A DNA stretch of 64,000 bases from an uncultured Eggerthellaceae bacterium (GTDB taxonomy: Bacteria; Actinomycetota; Coriobacteriia; Coriobacteriales; Eggerthellaceae). The position numbers and the translations under genes were made by a program. Positions 10,068-17,261 of the stretch are shown here, in pieces. The notes beneath the pieces were generated by a model. The model was not told the origin of the DNA. It saw only the letters and a list, made by a program, of their open reading frames with translations, and made no database searches. Position 1 is the stretch's first letter. The number at the start of each line of letters is the position of its first letter. Location of the stretch: assembly GCA_910589125.1 (NCBI GenBank), contig CAJURX010000006.1, positions 53,125-117,124 of the forward strand, given 5' to 3'.

Positions 10068-10153
10068 GCGGGTGTGGCGGAATTGGCAGACGCACCAGAT
10101 TTAGGTTCTGGCGGGCAACCCCCGTGAAGGTTCAAGTCCTTTCACCCGCACCA
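10068..10153 (+). tRNA. tRNA-Leu (anticodon UAG)
   Basis: An 86-base class II tRNA with CCA encoded. The acceptor arms GCGGGTG / CACCCGC pair perfectly. The anticodon stem CCAGA / TCTGG encloses the loop TTTAGGT with anticodon TAG. The long variable arm and the GGTTCAAGTCC T-arm are present. It reads CUA and, by wobble, other CUN codons. No clear sigma-70 promoter is visible in the short divergent gap shared with tig. Confidence 0.97.
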
Positions 10154-10386
10154 TCTCCGATCCCTTGCCCCCCCACGCGGATCGAAGCCCATGCGCGATC
10201 CAAGCGCGACCCATATCAGGACACCCTTTCGCGCTTCCATATACAAGTGCTCCGCCAGCACATGCCCACCCTCCAGCAGACCCCTGCGGAGAGCCGCATG
10301 GCCTTCTTGCGATGATCCATGCGCGAGCGACGCGCTCAAAGCTTGCCAGGAGTACAATGGGGCCATCTTCACATCGAGGGATCAGG

Positions 10387-11724
10387 ATGCGATCCATGCG
10401 CGATATGCATGCTCCGAAACGCAGGGCGTACCACAAGGCCCGCGCGGCCAGCCGCGGCGGGAGCATGGTACATCCCTCCATCCACTCCACCAGCTCTGGC
10501 ATCTCCACGCTCACGCGCCCACCGCGCTCCCGTCGTCGCTATGCCATCGGCGCGCTCGCGCTCGTGGCTGCGATGCTCCTCTTCGCCATCGCGCACTGCT
10601 CTGCACCTGAAAGCGCTGTCGAGGAAGAGGATATCGCCCTTCCCGACACCGGCCCAACCGAGGGGCGCGTGACCTTCGTGGCCGTGGGCGATAACCTGCC
10701 CGATGAGGCGATCGGAAGATATGCGGACTCGCTCGCGGGAGACGTGGGTGATGGCGCATACGATTACGCACCCATCTATGAGGCCATGAAGCCCATGATC
10801 GAGAGCGCCGATCTGGCATACGTCAAGCAAGAGACCCACATCGGCGGAGAGGAGATCGGCCCGCGCGGGTGGCCCTCCTTCAACACCACCGACGACATGG
10901 CGCGCGCCATCGTGGATACCGGCTTCGACCTGGTGGCCTCCGCCAGCAACCATAGCTACGACTGGGGCACCTACGGAGCCGTCGAGCACTCGCGCGAGGT
11001 CTGGGATGCCGCACCGGTCACCTTCACGGGAACCGCTGCCACCCAAGAGCAAGCTGACCAGCTCGCGACCATCGAGCGCAATGGCATTACCTTCTCCCTG
11101 CTCGACTACACCTACGGCGTGAATGGCTTCACCTCACAGGAACTCCCGAGATACGCCATCAACCTCATCGACGAGGAGCGCATCCGCGCTGATGTGGCAC
11201 GTGCCAAGGAGGCATCGGATGTGGTGCTCGTAGCCATGCATTGGGGGACCGAGAACCTCATGGAAGCAGATGAGGAGCAGCAGCGCTACGCACAGCTCCT
11301 CGCCGACCTCGAGGTGGATGTCGTCTTGGGATCGCATCCGCACGTGATCGGACCGTTGGAATGGGTCGAGGGCGAGAGCGGGCATCAGACGCTCGTGGCC
11401 TATTCGCTCGGGAACTTCCTTTCCAACCATGAGACACCAAAGCTCAAGAACGAGCTGGAAGGCGCGCTCTCCTGCACCTTCATACGCGGTGAGGATGGCA
11501 GCGTATCCATAGAGGACATCGTCTGGACCCCGCTCGTGAACCACACCGAAGAGGGATATCATCGCGTCATCCCCTTGAAGGACTATACGGCAGAGCTCGC
11601 GTCCAAGCATCGACTGCTCTCATCGGTGGAGGACCCCTTGAAGGAGCTCTCCGACCTCAATGCCTCCGTTATCGGCGAGGGATTCGCCATAGACGGTCCT
11701 CCGACAGGCGAAACTGCAGATTAA
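10387..11724 (+). CDS. CapA-like metallophosphoesterase, membrane anchored
   Basis: The 445-residue product belongs to the CapA/PgsA family, whose founding members act in poly-gamma-glutamate capsule export or anchoring; many family members have unknown substrates. Residues 52-72 form a hydrophobic segment after an Arg-rich stretch, giving a signal anchor with the enzyme outside the cell; the HC at its end is not a proper lipobox. The calcineurin-like fold shows VGDN, NHSYDWG, HWGTE and GSHPHVIGPLE metal/active-site motifs. The start is the ATG at 10387 with GAGGG 6 bases upstream; earlier in-frame ATGs lack a binding site. No capBC genes are nearby, so a capsule role is not supported here. 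Confidence 0.8.
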   Translation: MRSMRDMHAPKRRAYHKARAASRGGSMVHPSIHSTSSGISTLTRPPRSRRRYAIGALALVAAMLLFAIAHCSAPESAVEEEDIALPDTGPTEGRVTFVAVGDNLPDEAIGRYADSLAGDVGDGAYDYAPIYEAMKPMIESADLAYVKQETHIGGEEIGPRGWPSFNTTDDMARAIVDTGFDLVASASNHSYDWGTYGAVEHSREVWDAAPVTFTGTAATQEQADQLATIERNGITFSLLDYTYGVNGFTSQELPRYAINLIDEERIRADVARAKEASDVVLVAMHWGTENLMEADEEQQRYAQLLADLEVDVVLGSHPHVIGPLEWVEGESGHQTLVAYSLGNFLSNHETPKLKNELEGALSCTFIRGEDGSVSIEDIVWTPLVNHTEEGYHRVIPLKDYTAELASKHRLLSSVEDPLKELSDLNASVIGEGFAIDGPPTGETAD

Positions 11725-11733
11725 AGGGTAGAA

Positions 11734-11764
11734 TCCTCTATCAGCAATGCCCCCGGATAGAGGA
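11734..11764 (+). promoter_or_regulatory. Leader hairpin sequestering the sstT ribosome binding site
   Basis: A perfect 9-bp inverted repeat (TCCTCTATC at 11734-11742, GATAGAGGA at 11756-11764) has a 13-base loop. The 3' arm contains the GAGGA Shine-Dalgarno of sstT, whose ATG is at 11772. A TAGAAT -10-like hexamer (11729-11734) touches the hairpin's left edge. If transcription starts further upstream, the hairpin would lower translation until opened. Confidence 0.5.
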
Positions 11765-11771
11765 AAGATCC

Positions 11772-13091
11772 ATGGTAGAAAACGAAAAGCAGGAACAGGC
11801 AGCGAAGCCGAAGCACCCCGTCATCGCAGCCTACAACAAAGCGAGCCTGATCAAGAAGATCATCATCGGGCTCGTCATCGGCGTCATCCTTGCGCTCCTC
11901 ATACCACAGGACGCACCAGACTGGGCGCTCGAGATCGGCAGCGTCATCTCCCTTCTCGGCACCCTCTTCGTCTCCGCCCTCCGTGCGGTAGCGCCCATCC
12001 TGGTGTTCTTCCTGGTCATCAGCGCGCTCATGAACGCGAAGGCAGCAGGCAGCATGAAGATGGTCATCGTGCTCTACATCGGGAGCACGCTCGTCGCAGC
12101 CGCGGTCGCCGTCATCGCGAGCTTCATCTTCCCCATCGACCTGACGCTGGCCGTTGCGGATGACGTGAAGCAGGAATCCCCCTCCGGCATCGGAGAGGTG
12201 CTGTCCTCCATCGTCATGAACATCGTCGCGAACCCCGTCGATGCCCTCACCAACGCTAACTTCATCGGCATCCTGTCATGGGCCATCGTGCTCGGCATCG
12301 CCCTGCGCAAGGTGAGCACCAACGTCAAGGACGTGTTCTCAGCCATCTCCGACGCCGTCTCCACCGTCGTGCGCTGGGTCATCAACCTGGCACCGTTCGG
12401 CATCATGGGCCTCGTCTACACCTCCGTCTCCGAGAGCGGCGTCGAGATCTTCGTCGAGTACGGACAGCTGATCTTGCTCCTCGTGGGCGTCATGCTCATC
12501 ATCGCGCTCGTCACGAACCCGATCATGGTGTTCGCATGCACGAAGCAGAACCCCTACCCGCTCGTGTTCCGCTGCCTGAAGGACTCCGGCATCACCGCAT
12601 TCTTCACCCGCAGCTCGGCAGCGAACATCCCTATCAACATGGAGCTCTGCCGCAAGCTCGGCCTTGACAAGGACAACTACTCGGTCAGCATCCCGCTCGG
12701 TGCCACCATCAACATGGCAGGTGCGGCCATCACCATCACGATCATGACCATGGCCGCCGTGCACACCGTGGGCCTCACCATCGACCCGATCACCGCGGTC
12801 ATCCTCTGCGTCTTGGCTGCGGTCAGCGCATGCGGCGCATCTGGGGTCGCCGGAGGATCGCTCTTGCTCATCCCGCTGGCTTGCTCGCTGTTCGGCATGG
12901 ACACCACCGTTGCCATGGAGGTCGTCGCCATCGGCTTCATCATCGGCGTGATCCAGGACTCTTGCGAGACAGCGCTGAACTCCTCCTCCGACGTGCTCTT
13001 CACCGCTACGGCTGAGTACGCGAAGATGCGCAAGGAAGGCCGCGAGTACCATCTGGGCAAGGATACGTTCTCGCTCGATGAGGTGAAGTAG
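11772..13091 (+). CDS. sstT: Serine/threonine:Na+ symporter, SstT type
   Basis: This 439-residue protein belongs to the dicarboxylate/amino acid:cation symporter family and most resembles SstT, which imports serine and threonine with sodium. About eight transmembrane helices and two re-entrant loops are evident; the C-terminal region SACGASGVAGGSLLLIPLAC is the SstT-type hairpin motif, and SSAANIPINM and GATINMAGAA form the substrate and sodium sites. GAGGA sits 7 bases before the ATG but lies inside a hairpin. The gene is followed by a good terminator and probably stands alone after the CapA-like gene. Uptake of serine would suit an amino-acid-fermenting anaerobe (inference). Confidence 0.9.
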   Translation: MVENEKQEQAAKPKHPVIAAYNKASLIKKIIIGLVIGVILALLIPQDAPDWALEIGSVISLLGTLFVSALRAVAPILVFFLVISALMNAKAAGSMKMVIVLYIGSTLVAAAVAVIASFIFPIDLTLAVADDVKQESPSGIGEVLSSIVMNIVANPVDALTNANFIGILSWAIVLGIALRKVSTNVKDVFSAISDAVSTVVRWVINLAPFGIMGLVYTSVSESGVEIFVEYGQLILLLVGVMLIIALVTNPIMVFACTKQNPYPLVFRCLKDSGITAFFTRSSAANIPINMELCRKLGLDKDNYSVSIPLGATINMAGAAITITIMTMAAVHTVGLTIDPITAVILCVLAAVSACGASGVAGGSLLLIPLACSLFGMDTTVAMEVVAIGFIIGVIQDSCETALNSSSDVLFTATAEYAKMRKEGREYHLGKDTFSLDEVK

Positions 13092-13122
13092 GCACATCCC
13101 TCCTTGCTCTCTGAGCTAACAC

Positions 13123-13156
13123 GAAGGGCCGGGCATGCGCTCGGCCCTTCTTCCTT
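13123..13156 (+). terminator. Rho-independent terminator of sstT
   Basis: A perfect 9-bp stem (GAAGGGCCG / CGGCCCTTC) with a 10-base loop is followed by TTCCTT, about 30 bases after the sstT stop. Confidence 0.8.
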
Positions 13157-13201
13157 CGGAGGGGGTGGCTCATCTCCATGGGAGCGAAGGGATGCCCACG
13201 T

Positions 13202-13232
13202 GTCGGGCGCAGATGAGCTGTGCCCCTACGGA
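13202..13232 (-). repeat. Dispersed palindromic repeat, copy A
   Basis: Read on the minus strand it follows the pattern CGTAGGGGCACA...TGCGCCCG. The two arms are imperfectly complementary. It is one of about eight related copies in the window. Confidence 0.6.
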
Positions 13233-13262
13233 CGTCATGAGACGTTGACCCCAAAGCGATAA

Positions 13263-13291
13263 GCACGCACAGATGATCTGTACCCCTACAG
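13263..13291 (-). repeat. Dispersed palindromic repeat, copy B
   Basis: Minus-strand reading CTGTAGGGGTACAGATCATC ending in TGTGCGTGC. It lies in direct orientation to copy A and shares its 5' TGTAGGGG core. Confidence 0.6.
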
Positions 13292-13337
13292 AACCTCGCA
13301 TCACGGCATCCGGCCCGTCGGTGCTGACGAGAGCTTT

Positions 13338-13366
13338 CGTAGGGACGCACTTCACGTGCGCCCGCG
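13338..13366 (+). repeat. Dispersed palindromic repeat, copy C
   Basis: Plus-strand reading CGTAGGGACGCACTTCACGT then GCGCCCGCG. The arms GGGACGCAC / GTGCGCCC pair with one mismatch. It is inverted relative to copies A and B. Confidence 0.65.
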
Positions 13367-13382
13367 AGCAGGTCAGAGCAAC

Positions 13383-13409
13383 GAGCGCAGGCAAGCTGCG
13401 TCCCTACAG
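13383..13409 (-). repeat. Dispersed palindromic repeat, copy D
   Basis: Minus-strand reading CTGTAGGGACGCAGCTTGCC then TGCGCTC. Copies C and D face each other 17 bases apart, so together they could fold into a larger structure. Confidence 0.65.
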
Positions 13410-13446
13410 ATGCCTACGAGCGAAGAGCCGAAGGGCTGAGAACGAG

Positions 13447-13475
13447 AACAGGCCAGACACGATGTCTGGCCTGTT
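13447..13475 (-). terminator. Terminator of tRNA-Asn
   Basis: A perfect 13-bp stem (AACAGGCCAGACA / TGTCTGGCCTGTT) with a 3-base loop lies 10 bases beyond the tRNA 3' end on the minus strand, followed by CTCGTTCTC. Confidence 0.8.
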
Positions 13476-13484
13476 TGATATCAA

Positions 13485-13559
13485 TGGCTCCTCGGGTAGG
13501 ATTCGAACCTACAACCCTCCGGTTAACAGCCGGATGCTCTGCCGTTGAGCTACCGAGGA
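13485..13559 (-). tRNA. tRNA-Asn (anticodon GUU)
   Basis: A 75-base tRNA with encoded CCA on the minus strand. The acceptor arms TCCTCGG / CCGAGGA pair perfectly. The anticodon loop reads CTGTTAA with anticodon GTT, and the T-arm GTAGGTTCGAATCCTAC is canonical. It has its own promoter and terminator. Confidence 0.98.
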
Positions 13560-13589
13560 ATCTGTACCTGGCGCAAGCGCCGACGAAAT

Positions 13590-13617
13590 ATTATAGCTAT
13601 TTCATCTGACAGTGCAA
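13590..13617 (-). promoter_or_regulatory. Promoter of tRNA-Asn
   Basis: On the minus strand TTGCAC (13612-13617) and a perfect TATAAT (13590-13595) are 16 bases apart, placing the start about 24 bases before the tRNA. The -35 begins directly after the sigA stop codon. Confidence 0.8.
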
Positions 13618-13618
13618 G

Positions 13619-15049
13619 CTAATACTCAAGATAATCTTTGAGCTTGGAGGAACGGGAGGGATGGCGCAGCTTCGCGAGCGTCTTGCTCTCGATCTGACGG
13701 ATGCGCTCACGCGTCACGCCGAACTCGCGGCCCACTTCCTCCAGGGTGCGCGGATGCCCATCCTCCAGGCCGAAGCGAAGGCTGATGACCTTGCGCTCAC
13801 GCTCAGCAAGGCCGTCTAGCACCTTGCTGAGCTGCTCTTGCAGCATGGAGAAGCTGGCAGCATCGGGAGGCACCACAGCAGCCTCATCCTCGATGAAATC
13901 ACCCAGCTGGGAATCCTCTTCCTCGCCGATGGGCGTCTCAAGGGAGACAGGCTCTTGGGATATCTTCTGTATCTCCCGAACGCGCTCTGCGCTCAGGTCC
14001 ATCTCAGCACCGATCTCCTCGGGCGTTGGTTCGCGACCGAGCTGCTGCAAGAGCTGGCGCTGGATGCGCACGAGCTTGTTGATGGTCTCGACCATGTGCA
14101 CGGGGATGCGGATGGTGCGCGCCTGATCAGCGATAGCGCGGGTGATGGCCTGGCGGATCCACCACGTGGCGTAGGTGGAGAACTTGAAGCCCTTCGTGTA
14201 GTCGAACTTCTCCACCGCACGGATCAGGCCCAGGTTCCCCTCTTGGATGAGGTCCAAGAAGAGCATCCCGCGGCCGACATAGCGCTTCGCGATGGACACG
14301 ACCAAGCGCAGGTTCGCCTCGATCAGAGCCTGCTTGGCATCCAATCCGACCTGCTCTACGCGCGTGAGGCGACGCTTATCGCGCCTATTGAGCTCAACGC
14401 CCTCTTCCTCTGCACGCTCCAGCTCTTCGGTGGCCGCCACGCCCGCCTCGATCTTCATGGCAAGGTCGATCTCTTCTGCGGCCGTGAGGAGCGGCACCTT
14501 GCCGATCTCCTTGAGGTACATGCGGACCGGATCACCCGTGAGCATGGTCACATTCGCATCCGCATTGCGACGACGAGACTTCGCCTTCGAGCGTGACGAG
14601 GTGATCTTCGGCAACTGCACGTCCACCGTTGCCTTCAGCTCCTCCTCGGGGATGTTCTCAAGGAGGTCCTCCGTATCATCCTCTGAGGACTCATCAGCAT
14701 CCGCGCTGCTGCTCTGGATAGCAGAATCCGCGGGGGCCTCCATGTCATCAGGGTCGATATCAGCATCATCGTCGTCAGCGATGTCAGCCGGCTTCTTGTT
14801 GAGCTTGGCCTTGATCTCCTCGACTATCTCGACGGTGCCTTGATCATCCACGATGGTCTCGTCCAGCTCCGCCTTCGCAGCCTTGGCCTTCGCCTTCGGA
14901 GCAGCCTTCTTCTTAGCTGATGCCTTGGTAGCGGGCTTAGCCTTCTCCGCAGACGTCTTCTTCGACTTGGGAGCAGCAGCCTTCTTCGTTGGCTTCTTCT
15001 CCGCTTCCTTGGCTTGGGTCTCTTTTGCTGATTTCGAGCTTGTCGCCAC
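13619..15049 (-). CDS. rpoD: Primary sigma factor (RpoD/SigA)
   Basis: The housekeeping sigma factor directs RNA polymerase to most promoters. The 476-residue product has region 1.2 ([16 protein letters not shown]), region 2 with [19 protein letters not shown] and the -10-contacting ATWWIRQAI, region 3, and region 4.2 with the helix-turn-helix ending near [12 protein letters not shown]. Before these lies an unusual N-terminus: residues 1-60 are almost pure Lys/Ala/Pro/Ser, followed by an acidic stretch (about 61-165). GTG at 15049 is chosen because AAGGA lies 8 bases upstream; the first ATG further upstream lacks a site. Actinobacterial primary sigma factors such as HrdB often carry Lys/Ala-rich leaders, so the extension is expected in kind. 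Confidence 0.96.
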   Translation of the reverse strand: MATSSKSAKETQAKEAEKKPTKKAAAPKSKKTSAEKAKPATKASAKKKAAPKAKAKAAKAELDETIVDDQGTVEIVEEIKAKLNKKPADIADDDDADIDPDDMEAPADSAIQSSSADADESSEDDTEDLLENIPEEELKATVDVQLPKITSSRSKAKSRRRNADANVTMLTGDPVRMYLKEIGKVPLLTAAEEIDLAMKIEAGVAATEELERAEEEGVELNRRDKRRLTRVEQVGLDAKQALIEANLRLVVSIAKRYVGRGMLFLDLIQEGNLGLIRAVEKFDYTKGFKFSTYATWWIRQAITRAIADQARTIRIPVHMVETINKLVRIQRQLLQQLGREPTPEEIGAEMDLSAERVREIQKISQEPVSLETPIGEEEDSQLGDFIEDEAAVVPPDAASFSMLQEQLSKVLDGLAERERKVISLRFGLEDGHPRTLEEVGREFGVTRERIRQIESKTLAKLRHPSRSSKLKDYLEY

Positions 15050-15118
15050 GCGCGTCTTCCTTTCAACAAAAGACAATGGATATACGTACTCCATCATGGA
15101 GCAAACATGCGAAGAAGT

Positions 15119-15147
15119 AGAATAACCCCGATATGATCCGAATGCAA
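15119..15147 (-). promoter_or_regulatory. Probable sigA promoter
   Basis: On the minus strand TTGCAT (15142-15147) and TATTCT (15119-15124) are separated by exactly 17 bases, about 70 bases before the GTG start. Confidence 0.55.
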
Positions 15148-15199
15148 GGAAAATCTTGGAGGAATGTCCGGCTTGTGAATTGAAGATTTAAGTGCAACA

Positions 15200-15222
15200 C
15201 CTGCCGAAGCATCGGATAGGCG
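15200..15222 (+). repeat. 23-base direct repeat, copy 1
   Basis: The unit begins CCTGCCGAAGCATCGGATAG and matches copy 2 (15272-15294) at 21 of 23 positions. It overlaps the left arm of the hairpin CGGATAGG / CCTATCCG (15213-15241), whose inner part is the palindrome GGGGATCCCC. Confidence 0.6.
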
Positions 15223-15271
15223 GGGATCCCCTCCCTATCCGGCTTCGTGGATCGAAGCGATGAGCACGGCG

Positions 15272-15294
15272 CCTGCCGAAGCATCAGATTGGCG
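15272..15294 (+). repeat. 23-base direct repeat, copy 2
   Basis: The unit begins CCTGCCGAAGCATCAGATTG and lies 72 bases after copy 1. The hairpin partner found beside copy 1 is absent here. Confidence 0.6.
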
Positions 15295-15375
15295 AAGAGC
15301 CTCATCGCATGCACCAGCCTCACGAGCACTGCGAGCATGCAGCATACATATATATATGCGATCGATCGAGGAGGA

Positions 15376-17070
15376 TCAGCGGCTTGGCGAGACCTCCTGG
15401 ACGCTCCCCTCTTCTTCGATGAGAGAGCGCGCATGGGATATCGCGTCATCGATGCAGGTCCGGAAATGCTCCTCGCCGATCTCTTCCACGAAGCCCGCAC
15501 GCCTCATCACCTTCATCGGCTGCTCGTTCACGTGCGAGAAGATCAAGCTCACTCCATGCGCATCGCAATATCGATGGAGGTTCTCCAGCGCATTCATGCC
15601 CGTCGCATCCAAGGAGGGCACGCCGCGCATGCGGATGATGAGGTATCGTGTGAACGTCTTGACCGAGATGTCTGCGATGCGCTCGGTCATGCCGAAGAAC
15701 ATCGGCCCGTTGATCTCATACACGCGCACGCTCTTGGGCAGCTCGCGCAAGTGCGTGACCTCCGAGTTCTCGTCGCAATAGTAGCGCCACCCCTTGACCT
15801 CGGTCTCTTCGCTGACGTTCTTCATGAAGAGGACCACGGTGATGAGCATCCCTGCACCGATGGCTGCCACCAGGTCGAACACGATGGTCAAGACGAAGGT
15901 CAGCACCAAGACGCCCACTGCGCTCCGAGACGCGGTCTGGCACAGGTGCACGAAGTTCCTCCATCCTGACATGTTGCATGCAACGTAGAACAAGATGGCA
16001 GCGATGGTGGGCATGGGGATGAGCGCCGCATACGGCATCAGGAACGCGAGCACCGCCACGAGCACGAGCGCATGGACCATGCCCGCGATGGGCGTGCGAC
16101 CACCAGCCTTGACGTTCGCCGCCGTACGAGCGATGGCACCTGTCGCCGGGATGCCACCGAAGAGGACGGATGCGATGTTGCCGATGCCCTGGGCCACCAG
16201 CTCGGTGTTGGCGCGGTGATGGGCGCTGATCATCGAATCCGCAACCACGCATGACAGCAAGGATTCGATCGCCGCGAGGATGGCTATGGTGACGCCATTG
16301 GCCAGCTGGTCGCGGAAGAGGGTCATGTCGAGCTGCGGCATATGGAACGTGGGCAGCGCGCTATCGATGACATAGAGGTCCCCGATGGTGGCCACATCCA
16401 GCCCGAGCCCACCGACCAGCGCCATGCCCACGAGCAGCGCCACCAACGAGCTGGGAACATGCTCGGTCACGCGCGGCCAGAGGAACAGCACGACCAAGCA
16501 GATGACACCCACGGTGCACGCCTCGACGTTCACCGTTGCGATGTTGTCCACGAGCGCGCGGACCTTCTCCGTGGTCTCGATGGTGACCGTGCCATCAGGA
16601 TACGTCAGCCCCAAGAAGTCCTTCAGCTGCCCGATGACCAACGTGACGGCGATGCCCGCAGTGAATCCGGTCGTGATGGTGAAGGGCACGAAGCGGATGA
16701 CGGCGCCCATCTTCGAGAACCCCATCACGATCAGCAAGAATCCCGCGATGATCGTGGCCGCTACCAAGCCCTCCATGCCATCCGTGGCGACGATCCCCGC
16801 CACGATGGTGGCGAATGCCGCCGTCGGCCCGGATATCTGCACGCGACTGCCCCCGAGGAAGGAGATGAGGAAGCCTGCGATGATAGCAGTGAAGAGGCCT
16901 TGCTCAGGAGAGACGCCTGAGGCTATGCCGAGAGCGATGGAGAGCGAAAGGGCCACGACAGCGACCACGATGCCAGCGACGATATCCTTGGGAATCTGCC
17001 GCTTGAGCTCAGAGGCGCTCGAATGCTTGATGATGCTGAACAGAATGGGCTTGATCTTGTCGCGCTGCAT
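15376..17070 (-). CDS. SulP family inorganic anion transporter with STAS domain
   Basis: SulP proteins move sulfate, bicarbonate or other small anions. The 564-residue product has a membrane domain of about 12-14 segments (about 28-435) with the family motifs GLFTAIIAGFLISFLGGSRVQ and QISGPTAAF near the first repeat, plus the NxxGxxxGG-like GIGNIASVLFGGIPATGAIAR. A cytoplasmic STAS domain follows (about 450-545), with the nucleotide-binding-like LIIRMRGVPSLDATGMNALE. AGGTGAG precedes the ATG. The substrate cannot be read from sequence: neither sulfate-assimilation genes nor a carbonic anhydrase are adjacent. It is separated from priA by a hairpin-containing gap of 191 bases. Confidence 0.9.
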   Translation of the reverse strand: MQRDKIKPILFSIIKHSSASELKRQIPKDIVAGIVVAVVALSLSIALGIASGVSPEQGLFTAIIAGFLISFLGGSRVQISGPTAAFATIVAGIVATDGMEGLVAATIIAGFLLIVMGFSKMGAVIRFVPFTITTGFTAGIAVTLVIGQLKDFLGLTYPDGTVTIETTEKVRALVDNIATVNVEACTVGVICLVVLFLWPRVTEHVPSSLVALLVGMALVGGLGLDVATIGDLYVIDSALPTFHMPQLDMTLFRDQLANGVTIAILAAIESLLSCVVADSMISAHHRANTELVAQGIGNIASVLFGGIPATGAIARTAANVKAGGRTPIAGMVHALVLVAVLAFLMPYAALIPMPTIAAILFYVACNMSGWRNFVHLCQTASRSAVGVLVLTFVLTIVFDLVAAIGAGMLITVVLFMKNVSEETEVKGWRYYCDENSEVTHLRELPKSVRVYEINGPMFFGMTERIADISVKTFTRYLIIRMRGVPSLDATGMNALENLHRYCDAHGVSLIFSHVNEQPMKVMRRAGFVEEIGEEHFRTCIDDAISHARSLIEEEGSVQEVSPSR

Positions 17071-17125
17071 ACCCTCACCTTTGGATATCTTGCCTTAGAG
17101 CACTCAGGATCTCAGCCGATGCCAA

Positions 17126-17168
17126 GGACCCATCCCCTCCTCTGGGCAAAGGAGAGGGTGACGGGTCC
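17126..17168 (-). terminator. Possible long hairpin after priA
   Basis: Outer arms GGACCC / GGGTCC enclose an imperfect inner stem (CCCCTCC / GGAGAGGG). It lies about 95 bases after the priA stop. No T-run follows on the minus strand, so termination is uncertain. Confidence 0.4.
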
Positions 17169-17261
17169 ACAGGACCGATCTGCGCACATGCTCTGACCTG
17201 CATTCTAGCGCTGCGCCATCATGCGAACAAGGAAGCGCGCCTGAACGGGAGAGCGCTGATC

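Larger units (their letters stand above)
13157..13446. other. Gene-free, repeat-rich gap
   Basis: No credible coding region is present between the sstT terminator and the tRNA-Asn terminator. The stretch is packed with four copies of a GTAGGGGCGCA-type palindromic repeat in mixed orientation, listed separately. Confidence 0.7.
15050..15375. other. Gene-free gap between SulP and sigA
   Basis: No coding region is credible. The gap holds the likely sigA promoter (15119-15147), two copies of a 23-base direct repeat (15200-15222, 15272-15294), a hairpin (15213-15241) and an AT-rich TATATATATATG tract near 15350. The hairpin could terminate the SulP transcript, though no T-run follows it. Confidence 0.7.

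Noticed and set aside
8605..10104. Long open frame opposite trigger factor
   Set aside because: Antisense shadow of tig with His/Gly/Leu-rich composition; the tig reading has complete domains.
10165..10386. Upstream extension of the CapA-like protein
   Set aside because: The extra 74 residues are Pro/Ala/His-rich, lack a ribosome binding site and are inconsistent with a signal anchor near the N-terminus.
13151..13446. Small CRISPR-like array suggested by repeated units
   Set aside because: The units are imperfect, alternate in orientation and lack constant spacing; no cas genes are near. They are better explained as dispersed palindromic repeats.
15345..15360. TATATATATATG tract as a promoter or origin element
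   Set aside because: It lies just after the SulP stop, with no matching -35 and no DnaA boxes nearby.
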